A stretch of 8,983 bases of DNA from Acidobacteriota bacterium (GCA_026393735.1 JAPKZP010000569.1:1-8983), one strand, 5' to 3'. Counted from the first letter of the stretch, positions 1 through 5,724 are shown. Numbers and translations are program-made. The notes: a model not told the origin generated them from the sequence alone.

Positions 1-1
1 A

Positions 2-220
2 CTCACGCCGCGTCCGCCAGAGCAGACCGTCATCGCGTTCTTCGGTGGGGTGTTGGTCGGCATCGGAGCGGCGTTCGCCACGGGATGCGTGGTGGGGAAC
101 ATCCTCTCCGGTTGGGCGCTGATGAGCGTGGGGATGCTGATCTTCGGCGTCGCGACCGCACTCGGGAACTGGGCCGCGAGCTACGTCTATCTGATAGGGT
201 GGAGCCCCTTCCAGTCCTGA
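2..220 (+). CDS. YeeE/YedE (sulphur transport) family membrane protein, 3' end only
   Basis: This is an open frame running in from the left edge for 72 codons to a TGA at 218-220. It encodes two hydrophobic segments. The first ends in a Gly/Cys motif at residues 28-37 of the fragment (G-C-V-V-G-N-I-L-S-G), the second is around residues 40-60, and a short tail ends F-Q-S. The GC-xxG-xxx-SG pattern, with a helix before and after, is typical of the YeeE/YedE (DUF395, TsuA-like) inner-membrane family. There the conserved cysteine helps pass thiosulfate-type sulphur compounds. The start and most of the protein lie outside the window, so length and intactness cannot be judged. No downstream partner such as a TusA-like gene follows; the next sequence is the tRNA-derived repeat. 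The family call rests on the motif and hydropathy only. Confidence 0.7.
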   Translation, partial: LTPRPPEQTVIAFFGGVLVGIGAAFATGCVVGNILSGWALMSVGMLIFGVATALGNWAASYVYLIGWSPFQS

Positions 221-329
221 GGGCTGGCCTCCGCGTGTCACACTCGCTTCAACTGAACCGCCCGGGACGTGACCGGCACGCCTCTATTGCACGGGACGTG
301 CCTATGCTGCTCGTGCAGCTCATCGACCA

Positions 330-571
330 GGGAGATGTCACACACGGGATTGTTCTGTGGCGTGAGGAGATCAAACACACGGGACTTTTCTGTGACCAAA
401 CTGTGACCACAGATTGCGTACGTGAGTGATCTCAGGCCGTCGCGGGTTGGGTGTTTTGCTGAGCAAATTCGCAAATCGCCCGAAATCGCGCCGCCGTTCC
501 ACACCCGAAAATGGGACTCAAAATCCCGTGGGGTTCACCCCCCGTGTGGGTTCGATTCCCTCCTCCGGCAC
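330..571 (+). repeat. 242-bp direct repeat, copy A, ending in a tRNA-Leu 3' fragment
   Basis: This block recurs at 5364-5605 in the same orientation, offset 5034 bp, with about 17 mismatches and no net indel by hand alignment. Its right part is tRNA-derived and the left 182 bp are not. The left part holds two TGTGACCA octamers at 391-398 and 402-409. No protein-coding reading is convincing: open frames on both strands exist but differ between copies by many non-synonymous changes. It looks like the end of an integrative element together with its attachment site. No integrase gene is visible in the window. Confidence 0.85.
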
Positions 572-573
572 TA
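512..573 (+). pseudogene. tRNA-Leu 3' remnant (CAA-type anticodon arm to acceptor end)
   Basis: What can be folded: an anticodon stem 512-516/524-528 around the loop CTCAAAA (anticodon CAA at 519-521); a long variable arm GGGG-TTCA-CCCC at 530-541, as in class II tRNAs; a T arm 546-550/558-562 with loop TTCGATT and one T-T mismatch; the acceptor 3' strand CTCCGGC at 563-569; discriminator A570; and then CTA instead of CCA. The expected 5' acceptor strand and D arm are absent upstream, so this cannot be a functional tRNA. Such 3' fragments are the usual scar of tyrosine-recombinase integration into a tRNA gene. Confidence 0.75.
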
Positions 574-601
574 ACTTCAGAATCCGACTCGGCAGTGGGG
601 C

Positions 602-607
602 TATACT
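602..607 (+). promoter_or_regulatory. Candidate -10 box for the DUF433/DUF5615 pair
   Basis: TATACT lies 24 bp upstream of the DUF433 start codon and matches the sigma-70 -10 consensus (TATAAT) at five of six positions. A -35 box is not clear: the best hexamer (TTCAGA, 576-581) is 20 bp away, which is long. It sits just downstream of the tRNA remnant, so the cassette would carry its own promoter. Confidence 0.35.
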
Positions 608-631
608 CTGCACAGCGAGCGGATTGACGCG

Positions 632-856
632 ATGACACCCATCCTAGAAGTCGTCCACACGGACCCCAGCATCCTCGGCGGCACGCCCGTATTCGTCGGC
701 ACGCGGGTTCCGGCCAAGTCACTCTTCGACTACCTCGAGGCCGGCGACACACTCGATGAGTTCCTCCGCCAGTTTCCTTCGGTAAAGCGCGAACAGGCAA
801 TTGCCGCCATCGAACTCGCGCGCGACACGGTCCTTGCTCGTGCGCGTACTGCTTGA
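632..856 (+). CDS. DUF433 family antitoxin
   Basis: This is a 74-residue protein with the DUF433 pattern. Residues 9-26 carry the hallmark D-P-x-I-L-G-G-T-P-V-F-x-G-T-R-V-P segment, followed by Y-L-E-A-G-D-T-L-D-E-F-L, a proline-containing turn, and a helix ending in E-L-A-R. The family is small and DNA-binding-like, and is very often encoded directly upstream of a DUF5615 PIN-like protein. By that association it is regarded as the antitoxin of a type II toxin-antitoxin pair. Here it overlaps the toxin gene by 17 bp, so the two are probably translationally coupled. The ATG at 632 is preceded only by a weak purine stretch (GCGAGCGG), and TATACT at 602-607 is a plausible -10 box. Length is normal for the family. 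Its target is not known from sequence. A general DUF433 regulator outside a TA system is the alternative. Confidence 0.85.
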   Translation: MTPILEVVHTDPSILGGTPVFVGTRVPAKSLFDYLEAGDTLDEFLRQFPSVKREQAIAAIELARDTVLARARTA

Positions 857-1160
857 CGAGATTCTCCCGCACGATCTGGCGCAGGCTCTGGCCGAGCACG
901 AGGTCGTGACCATTCAGGGGCTCGGGTGGTCGGGCCTGAAGAACGGGGAACTGCTCCGTCGCGCCGCTGGGCAGTTTGATGCGTTCGTCACGATGGACAG
1001 CAACCTCCAGTTTCAGCAGCGGCTGGACGGGCTTTCATTTGTCGTCGTTGTCATCCACGCACACTCGAATCGCATGGCTGATCTGAGGCCAGTCATCCAC
1101 TTGGTGTCGGCTGCGCTAACGGATTCGGTTCCCGGGTCGGTGCGGCACGTCGGTAGATAG
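840..1160 (+). CDS. DUF5615 PIN-like toxin
   Basis: Reading from the GTG at 840 gives 106 residues starting M-R-V-L-L-D-E-I-L-P, the canonical DUF5615 opening with its first acidic pair. The protein continues with H-E-V-V-T near residue 20, then G-W-S-G-L-K-N-G-E-L-L, then F-V-T-M-D-S-N-L-Q-F-Q-Q (second acidic site), and ends with a V-P-G-S-V-R-H-V-G strand typical of the family's C-terminus. The fold is related to PIN-domain ribonucleases, so RNA cleavage is the inferred activity. Upstream in-frame TTG codons (801, 834) would lie deeper in the antitoxin gene and add residues foreign to the family, so GTG 840 is preferred. It overlaps DUF433 by 17 bp with no clear Shine-Dalgarno sequence, consistent with coupled translation. 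The gene appears complete. Its 3' end overlaps the tail of the convergent minus-strand HExxH frame. Confidence 0.82.
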   Translation: MRVLLDEILPHDLAQALAEHEVVTIQGLGWSGLKNGELLRRAAGQFDAFVTMDSNLQFQQRLDGLSFVVVVIHAHSNRMADLRPVIHLVSAALTDSVPGSVRHVGR

Positions 1161-1678
1161 CCGCCGGCGCTGGTCGGCGCCGCCTTCCACGCCCCGATCT
1201 CCATCAGGTACCACGCCGGGTACGTGCGCCCGAGGATCCGCGCCTCGCTCGGATCACCCCGCATCCCGAAACCCCGGTCCGTGACGTGCCCAATCTCATG
1301 GCGGAGCACCGACAGGTCGCTCGCGCGACTCGGCTTGTACTCGTCGTCCAGCGTCTCCACCGGCGTCGCACGGTCTTGGGGGTAGCCCACCCTGACCGTG
1401 TTCCGCAGGCTGCGGGCACCGCCGGAGGTTCCGGCCCCTGCGAACACGTCCACACTGATGCCCAGTTGCTGCGCCCGCGTCACGTCGTAGTTCATGGCGT
1501 GGGCGGGGTCCATCCGGCCATGCATCGTCGCTGCTGGGGGCGTCGTACGCAGCCCGGTCAGTCCCCGAGGACCCGAGCAGAACTTGCCCGTCGCGTCATG
1601 GCATTTGTTGAACTCGCGCAGCGGCGAGCCAAACGAGTTGGGAACGATGCCGGCCACGGACACTCCCTCGGACAGCAC
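1013..1678 (-). CDS. HExxH metallopeptidase-like protein, probably 3'-truncated
   Basis: This is a minus-strand frame of 221 codons from GTG 1678. Residues 127-131 read H-E-I-G-H, the zinc-binding HExxH signature. E160 in Y-L-M-E-I-G could be a third zinc ligand, as in gluzincins such as ImmA/IrrE-like peptidases. Near the N-terminus (residues 23-35) a short F-N-x-C-H-D-x-x-x-G-K-F-C segment resembles the H-x-x-x-G-x-F motif found in many phage structural and head-associated proteins. Recognisable sequence stops around residue 167. The last roughly 48 codons are antisense to the intact DUF5615 gene and have no peptidase-like character. The simplest reading is that the original 3' end was lost at a junction near 1161. 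There is no good ribosome-binding site and no phage neighbour. It could be a remnant rather than an active gene; substrate is unknown. Confidence 0.45.
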   Translation of the reverse strand: MLSEGVSVAGIVPNSFGSPLREFNKCHDATGKFCSGPRGLTGLRTTPPAATMHGRMDPAHAMNYDVTRAQQLGISVDVFAGAGTSGGARSLRNTVRVGYPQDRATPVETLDDEYKPSRASDLSVLRHEIGHVTDRGFGMRGDPSEARILGRTYPAWYLMEIGAWKAAPTSAGGYLPTCRTDPGTESVSAADTKWMTGLRSAMRFECAWMTTTTNESPSSRC

Positions 1679-1768
1679 GGCCCCCGGGGCACACGAGGGC
1701 CTCCCACCTGAGCGAGATACAAACGGACTTCGCGGCGGGATCTTCCCCGCTCGAAGCGCGCCGCTTCA

Positions 1769-1803
1769 GGTCGGGCTGTGGTACGGTTGCTGTGGACCCG
1801 ACC
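1769..1803. promoter_or_regulatory. Inverted repeat with nested direct repeats in front of the beta-barrel gene
   Basis: GGTCGGG (1769-1775) and CCCGACC (1797-1803) are perfectly complementary around a 21-nt spacer. Inside lie two copies of GCTGTGG at 1775-1781 and 1789-1795, 14 bp apart. The right arm abuts the Shine-Dalgarno GGGAGA (1804-1809). It could be an operator or a leader hairpin that shields the ribosome-binding site. No named regulator site is recognised, and chance is possible in GC-rich DNA. Confidence 0.3.
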
Positions 1804-1813
1804 GGGAGACAGC

Positions 1814-2698
1814 ATGCGAACTTCATCCAATAGGCGCGCGGGCGCCGCCATCGTACTCTTCCTGGCGTCGCTGGCGTGGCCGGTATTGGCTGGTGCGCAG
1901 GCCGCGACGCAGGCTGCCACGCCAGCTGCCTCGCAGGCTGCCACAGACCCCGGCCCCCAGGAGCGGGAGGAACTCGCCGCAAAGGCCGCGCAGCTGGCGA
2001 AGCAGACGCAGAACCCGGTGTCGAGCCTGATCAGCGTGCCGTTCCAGATGAACTGGGACATGGGTATCGGCGACCGCCAGGCGACCGGCGCGCTCCTCAA
2101 CTTCCAGCCCGTCGTGCCGTTCGGGATCAGCCAGAGCACGAACGTCATCCTGCGCGTCATCATGCCGCTCGCGTCGCAACCGACGAACGACGGCCAGCGG
2201 CTGAACGGCGTCGGGGACATCGTGATGACGGCGTTCTTCTCGCCCTCCAAGTCCGGCCGGATCATCTGGGGCGTCGGTCCAGTTCTGCTGCTGCCAACTG
2301 CCACGAACAACGCCTTGGGCACCGAGAAGTTCGGCGTGGGCCCCTCCGTCGTCGTCCTCACCCAACCCGGACATTGGACGATCGGGATGCTGTTCAATCA
2401 GATCTGGTCGGTCAGTGGTGCCCTCGACCGGAAGGACGTGAACCAGACCTTCCTGCAGCCGTTCCTGAACTACAACCTCGGCAAGGGGCTGGCCGTGGGG
2501 GCGATGGTAGAGGCCTCGGGCAACTGGGAGGCCGACCACACGTGGACCGTCCCGCTGCTGTTCACCGTCAGCAAGGTGGCGATGCTCGGCAAGCGGCCCG
2601 TGAACTTCCAGGTCGCGGCCGGTCCCATGATGATCGCTCCCGACGCCGGTGCAAACTGGCGGTTCCGCTTCGCCGCGGTCTTCATGTTCCCCCGCTGA
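1814..2698 (+). CDS. Outer-membrane beta-barrel, MetA-pathway/'neuromedin U' type transporter
   Basis: This is a 294-residue secreted protein. ATG 1814 is chosen over the codon at 1778 because it gives a clean signal peptide (basic start, hydrophobic residues 10-25, A-G-A-Q-A cleavage zone near 26-30) and has GGGAGA 4 nt upstream. A short Ala/Gln/Thr-rich linker and a charged helix (49-63) follow. From residue 68 the sequence reads N-P-V-S-S-L-I-S-V-P-F-Q and then alternating beta strands: G-I-G-D..., Q-P-V-V-P-F, V-G-D-I-V-M-T-A-F-F-S-P, W-G-V-G-P-V-L-L-L-P-T-A, I-W-S-V-S-G, F-L-Q-P-F-L-N-Y-N. It ends F-M-F-P-R. These blocks match the family annotated 'transporter' or 'neuromedin U', related to the phenol meta-pathway outer-membrane proteins (PF13557). 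The likely role is a channel for small or hydrophobic compounds. It is the first gene of a three-gene unit, 88 bp before the DUF1254 gene. Confidence 0.8.
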   Translation: MRTSSNRRAGAAIVLFLASLAWPVLAGAQAATQAATPAASQAATDPGPQEREELAAKAAQLAKQTQNPVSSLISVPFQMNWDMGIGDRQATGALLNFQPVVPFGISQSTNVILRVIMPLASQPTNDGQRLNGVGDIVMTAFFSPSKSGRIIWGVGPVLLLPTATNNALGTEKFGVGPSVVVLTQPGHWTIGMLFNQIWSVSGALDRKDVNQTFLQPFLNYNLGKGLAVGAMVEASGNWEADHTWTVPLLFTVSKVAMLGKRPVNFQVAAGPMMIAPDAGANWRFRFAAVFMFPR

Positions 2699-2786
2699 CA
2701 CGGAAGGTGTCTGTCGGACCCACCCGCAGCCGTCGCCGGTCATCGAGACGGCACGCGAGCTTCGGTGGCGTCGAAGGAGTCATGAG

Positions 2787-4241
2787 ATGAGCGTCAGGAC
2801 ATGCCTGGTTGTCGCGGTCGTGCTCGTCGTCTGCACGGAACTTGGGAATGCTACACCTCAGGCCGGACGGGCGGCGGGCGACACTCCCAGCGTGCAGGAG
2901 ATCCGGGCGATCGCGGAAGAGGCCTACATCTACGGCCTCCCGCTGGTCATGAACTACTCGGTGATGAATGGCTTCGCCGTGAACCGCGACTCCGGGCAGT
3001 TCAAGGCGCCGTTCAACCAGATTTCGAACGAGGCACGCGTCTTCACGTACGAGGACACGGCCGTGATCGTGCCGAACAGCGACACGCCGTACTCGATGCT
3101 GTCCATGGACCTTCGGGCGGAGCCCCTGGTCCTGACCGTGCCAGCCGTGGAAAAGGGCCGTTACTACTCAGTGCAGCTGTGCGACGGCAACACGTTCAGC
3201 TACGGCTACATCGGCAGTCGCGCCACGGGCAACGGCGCTGGCGACTTTCTCGTGGCAGGACCGGACTGGAAAGGCGAGAAGCCGGCGGGCGTGCGGCAGG
3301 TCTTCCGGTCATCGACGCACTTCTCGCTGGCGGTCTACCGGACGCAGCTCATGCGCCCCGACGACATGGCCAACGTGCAGAAAGTCCAGGCCGGCTACAA
3401 GGTGCAGACGCTCTCCGCGTACCTAAAGCAGCCCGCCCCAGCCGCCGCTGCTGCGGTTGAGTTCCCGAAGATCGACCAGGAACTCGTCAAGAGCAACTTC
3501 TTCGGGTACCTCGCGTTCGCGCTCCAGTTTGCGCCTCCCGGCCCCGAAGAGACAGCCATACGCGCCAGGTTGGCCAGGATCGGCGTCGTCCCAGGGGCGG
3601 CGGTCACCTTCCAGGCGCTCTCTGCCGAAGGCCGGGCTGCGCTGGTCGAGGGCATGAAGGAGGGGGCTCGCAAGGTGGGCGAAGCGGCCAGCCAGATCGG
3701 CAAGGACGTCAACGGCTGGAAGATCGGGTCGGCATTCGGTGACCGGGCGTTCTACAGCGGCGACTGGCTCAAACGAGCGGCGGCCGCGACGGCCGGCATC
3801 TACGGCAATGACGCCGCAGAGGCCGTGTACCCGATGGCGAAAGCCGAACGGGACGGTCAGCCGCTCGACGGAAGCCAGCATGCCTACACGCTGACATTCG
3901 CGCCAGGACAACTCCCGCCGGTCAACGCTTTCTGGTCTTTGACCATCTACGACGGGAAGACGCAGTTGCTGATCAAGAACCCGATTGCCCGCTATCTGAT
4001 CAACGTGAGCATGCTGTCGTCCCTGACGAAGGGACCCGACGGGTCCGTGACGATCTACATCCAGAAGGACTCGCCCGGCAAGGCCAGGGAAGCCAACTGG
4101 CTCCCCGCGCCCAACGGGCCCATCTACCTCGTGATGCGGCTGTACTGGCCGAAGACCGAACCGCCTTCGATCCTCCCGCCGGGGAACGGAACCTGGCAAC
4201 CGCCCGCGCTCGTGCGCGCAGCAGGCAGTCCCAGCAAGTGA
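2787..4241 (+). CDS. Secreted DUF1254/DUF1214 domain protein
   Basis: This is a 484-residue protein. ATG 2787 is preceded by GAAGGAG (2773-2779) at 7 nt and gives a signal peptide of about 26 residues ending near T-P-Q-A, so export to the periplasm is expected. DUF1254 covers roughly residues 75-205 (F-N-Q-I, N-S-D-T-P-Y-S, and R-Y-Y-S-V-Q-L-C-D). DUF1214 covers roughly 350-455 (F-W-S-L-T-I-Y-D, a K-N-P-I-x-R-Y strand, D-G-S-V-T-I-Y-I-Q, N-W-L-P-A-P-N-G-P, and M-R-L-Y-W-P). Both domains are complete and in the usual order, and length is normal for the two-domain family. Its biochemical activity is not established, so none is assigned here. C16 in V-V-C is not a good lipobox (Val at -1). It lies between the beta-barrel gene (88 bp) and the next secreted protein (44 bp), suggesting co-transcription and a shared envelope role. 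Confidence 0.9.
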   Translation: MSVRTCLVVAVVLVVCTELGNATPQAGRAAGDTPSVQEIRAIAEEAYIYGLPLVMNYSVMNGFAVNRDSGQFKAPFNQISNEARVFTYEDTAVIVPNSDTPYSMLSMDLRAEPLVLTVPAVEKGRYYSVQLCDGNTFSYGYIGSRATGNGAGDFLVAGPDWKGEKPAGVRQVFRSSTHFSLAVYRTQLMRPDDMANVQKVQAGYKVQTLSAYLKQPAPAAAAAVEFPKIDQELVKSNFFGYLAFALQFAPPGPEETAIRARLARIGVVPGAAVTFQALSAEGRAALVEGMKEGARKVGEAASQIGKDVNGWKIGSAFGDRAFYSGDWLKRAAAATAGIYGNDAAEAVYPMAKAERDGQPLDGSQHAYTLTFAPGQLPPVNAFWSLTIYDGKTQLLIKNPIARYLINVSMLSSLTKGPDGSVTIYIQKDSPGKAREANWLPAPNGPIYLVMRLYWPKTEPPSILPPGNGTWQPPALVRAAGSPSK

Positions 4242-4285
4242 CCGTAAACGTACGCGCCGGAGATTTCCGGCAAGGAGAACCACAA

Positions 4286-5086
4286 ATGAAACGAGTGAGC
4301 CTCGCCTACCCGCTCATGGCGGCCGTCATGTTGACGGCGACCATGGCACCGACTGTTGCGCAAGATAAGTCCGCTGCGGCACCCAAGGTGCTTTTTGATG
4401 GCGTCGGCGCCAAATTCAAGCGCGTCGACAACATGTCCAAGACCCGCTTTATCGAAATCTTCCTCGCGCACCCCGATGCGAAGACAGGGGAGCTGGTCGC
4501 CGAGTGCTACAACACCATGTTCTCCTCCAAGGGCGTCCCCGCGTCGAAAGACACCGCCCCACAGGCGCTGGTCGCGGGTCTCGATTTGGAAAGAATTGCG
4601 AAGGAACATGGCGTCCTCAAAGCGTCCTTAAACGGCCCGAAAATCTGGTTTCCCGATTGGGCCGAAATCGAGGTCGGCAAGGAAAGGGATTTCAACGGCA
4701 TGGGGGCCTCCTGGCTCGCCCAACTGAACATGAGCGACTTCAGCTTCGAGAGCAATGTCCCCTACAAACCGACGACCATCAAGCGGACAAGCAAGTGGGG
4801 TTGGAACAAGGGCACCACGGTGTTGCTGCTTGACGATGCCGAAGGCAACACCTGGGTTATGAAGGGGTTCCAGTTGGGTCTCAAACCGCAGTACACCTAC
4901 GAGCAGTTTGTTGCCGCAGGCGCAGGCAACTTCAAGAAGCTCCCGCCGGGCTGGAAGTACCGGGTCAAAACGCTGGACAGGGATCTGATCGAGATACCCG
5001 AAGGTGGCGTGGCCACGATCATGCCGGACGAGTTCTTCAACGTCTACGACAAGACCGGGCCGGGCATGACCAACTACAAACCGTAA
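4286..5086 (+). CDS. Secreted protein of unrecognised family
   Basis: This is a 266-residue protein. ATG 4286 has AAGGAG (4272-4277) at 8 nt and begins a signal peptide (M-K-R-V, hydrophobic 6-22, cleavage near T-V-A-Q at 26). The mature part is soluble-looking and charged. Distinct blocks are F-D-G-V-G-A-K-F-K-R (37-46), a single cysteine in A-E-C-Y-N-T-M-F (72-79), G-P-K-I-W-F-P-D-W-A-E-I-E-V (117-130), a Lys/Trp-rich turn K-R-T-S-K-W-G-W-N-K (166-175), and G-N-T-W-V-M-K-G-F-Q (187-196). No transmembrane segment, catalytic triad or known domain is apparent to me. It follows the DUF1254 gene by 44 bp on the same strand, so it is probably the last gene of that unit. Its codons seem richer in A/T-ending choices (AAA, GAA, TTT) than its neighbours, possibly from a different source. 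Function unknown. Confidence 0.82.
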   Translation: MKRVSLAYPLMAAVMLTATMAPTVAQDKSAAAPKVLFDGVGAKFKRVDNMSKTRFIEIFLAHPDAKTGELVAECYNTMFSSKGVPASKDTAPQALVAGLDLERIAKEHGVLKASLNGPKIWFPDWAEIEVGKERDFNGMGASWLAQLNMSDFSFESNVPYKPTTIKRTSKWGWNKGTTVLLLDDAEGNTWVMKGFQLGLKPQYTYEQFVAAGAGNFKKLPPGWKYRVKTLDRDLIEIPEGGVATIMPDEFFNVYDKTGPGMTNYKP

Positions 5087-5363
5087 GCATCGGGCAAGAA
5101 CCACGCGGAAGGGGCCTGCCGCACGTCGGTAAGTGCATCGGGTACTCGCAAATCAAGGAGAGAGCACTCGGGAATCGTCACAGAAGCAGTCAGCGGTTGG
5201 GCCCAATAAACGAAGAAGAATGCCGGGTGGCTGGTGGTGCTGGGGAGTTCAAGGCACAGCGCCAACGACTCCAGCGACGGGATGACCAGTCCACCTCAGG
5301 AGTCATTCTCCAGTAGCGGCCGCGCATCCGACAAAGTCGGGCAGATCAGTCCCTGAATTGCCG
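5087..5363. other. Intergenic stretch with no gene seen
   Basis: No frame here has a ribosome-binding site or protein-like sequence. A minus-strand frame of 63 codons (5074-5265) crosses the end of the secreted-protein gene and looks like chance. No GC-rich hairpin with a T run follows the stop at 5086, so no intrinsic terminator was found. GCATCGGG occurs twice near 5088 and 5136 without further structure. Confidence 0.5.
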
Positions 5364-5605
5364 GGGAGATGTCACACATGGGATTGTTCTGTGGCGTGAG
5401 GAGATCAAACACACGGGGCTTTTCTGTGACCAAACTGTGACCACGATTTGCGTACGTGAGCGATCTCAGGCAGCGGCGAGTTGCATGTTTTGCTGAGCAA
5501 ATTCGCGAATTGCCGGAAATCGCGCGGCCGTTCCACACCCGAAAATGGGACTCACAATCCCGTGGGGTTCACCCCCCGTGTGGGTTCGATTCCCTCCTCC
5601 GGCAC
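5364..5605 (+). repeat. 242-bp direct repeat, copy B, ending in a tRNA-Leu 3' fragment
   Basis: This is the second copy of the 330-571 block, same orientation and same length. Sixteen of the 17 or so differences fall in the left 182 bp and only one in the tRNA-derived right part. The two TGTGACCA octamers are preserved at 5425-5432 and 5436-5443. It closes the 5.0-kb segment carrying the toxin-antitoxin pair and the beta-barrel/DUF1254 unit. As with copy A, no integrase is adjacent. Confidence 0.85.
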
Positions 5606-5607
5606 CA
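5546..5607 (+). pseudogene. tRNA-Leu 3' remnant with altered anticodon loop and encoded CCA
   Basis: It has the same fold as the copy at 512-573: anticodon arm, GGGG-TTCA-CCCC variable arm, T arm with the same T-T mismatch, acceptor strand CTCCGGC and discriminator A. Here the 3' end is an encoded CCA (5605-5607). The anticodon loop reads CTCACAA rather than CTCAAAA, which would change CAA to CAC. The 5' half of a tRNA is missing, so it is not functional. The intact 3' CCA suggests it lies closer to the original tRNA end sequence than copy A. Confidence 0.72.
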
Positions 5608-5613
5608 GCCTTC

Positions 5614-5647
5614 GCTCAACCTCGGCCTGCGATCTTCCTCGGTAGAG
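5614..5647 (+). repeat. 34-bp intergenic direct repeat, first unit
   Basis: This unit matches 5691-5724 at 31 of 34 positions and contains CTCGGCCTGC and ATCTTCCTCGGT. Just after it, GCTGG-GCAAG-CCAGC (5653-5667) can form a short hairpin. The style resembles dispersed CTTCGGCT-type intergenic repeats of Acidobacteriota genomes, which is an impression that cannot be checked here. Confidence 0.6.
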
Positions 5648-5690
5648 CTTCGGCTGGGCAAGCCAGCTGACACGCGGAGGCGGACATCCA

Positions 5691-5724
5691 GCTCAGCCTC
5701 GGCCTGCCATCTTCCTCGGTCGAG
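5691..5724 (+). repeat. 34-bp intergenic direct repeat, second unit
   Basis: This is the second copy of the 5614-5647 unit, 77 bp downstream in the same orientation, with three substitutions. The spacing includes the hairpin and a GC-rich segment CACGCGGAGG. No coding reading is supported. Confidence 0.6.

Noticed and set aside
275..302. Inverted repeat GGCACG/CGTGCC after the transporter gene as a terminator.
   Set aside because: The stem is only 6 bp with a 16-nt loop and no T run follows.
330..429. Possible C-terminal tail of a tyrosine integrase on the plus strand, since such genes often end beside a tRNA att site.
   Set aside because: No catalytic R/H/R/Y motif is present. The open frame in copy A stops at 429 while copy B continues differently. 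Nothing upstream is integrase-like.
238..504. A minus-strand open frame in copy A with a look-alike in copy B (5296-5538), seemingly a paralogous pair of small proteins.
   Set aside because: The similarity follows from the DNA repeat. The differences are mostly non-synonymous, the frames diverge outside the repeat, and neither has a ribosome-binding site.
432..899. A minus-strand frame of 155 codons crossing the tRNA remnant and the DUF433 gene.
   Set aside because: The G-G-G-N-R-T-H-T-G-G-E-P stretch is the familiar spurious translation of an antisense tRNA 3' end, and the rest is antisense to DUF433.
1823..2743. Long minus-strand frame opposite the beta-barrel gene.
   Set aside because: It is a GC-rich shadow of the plus-strand gene, low in complexity and without a family match. 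The same holds for the long frames opposite 2787-4241 and 5874-7884.
5614..5724. The 34-bp repeats as the start of a CRISPR array.
   Set aside because: Only two imperfect units are present, the spacer contains its own hairpin, and no cas gene is nearby.
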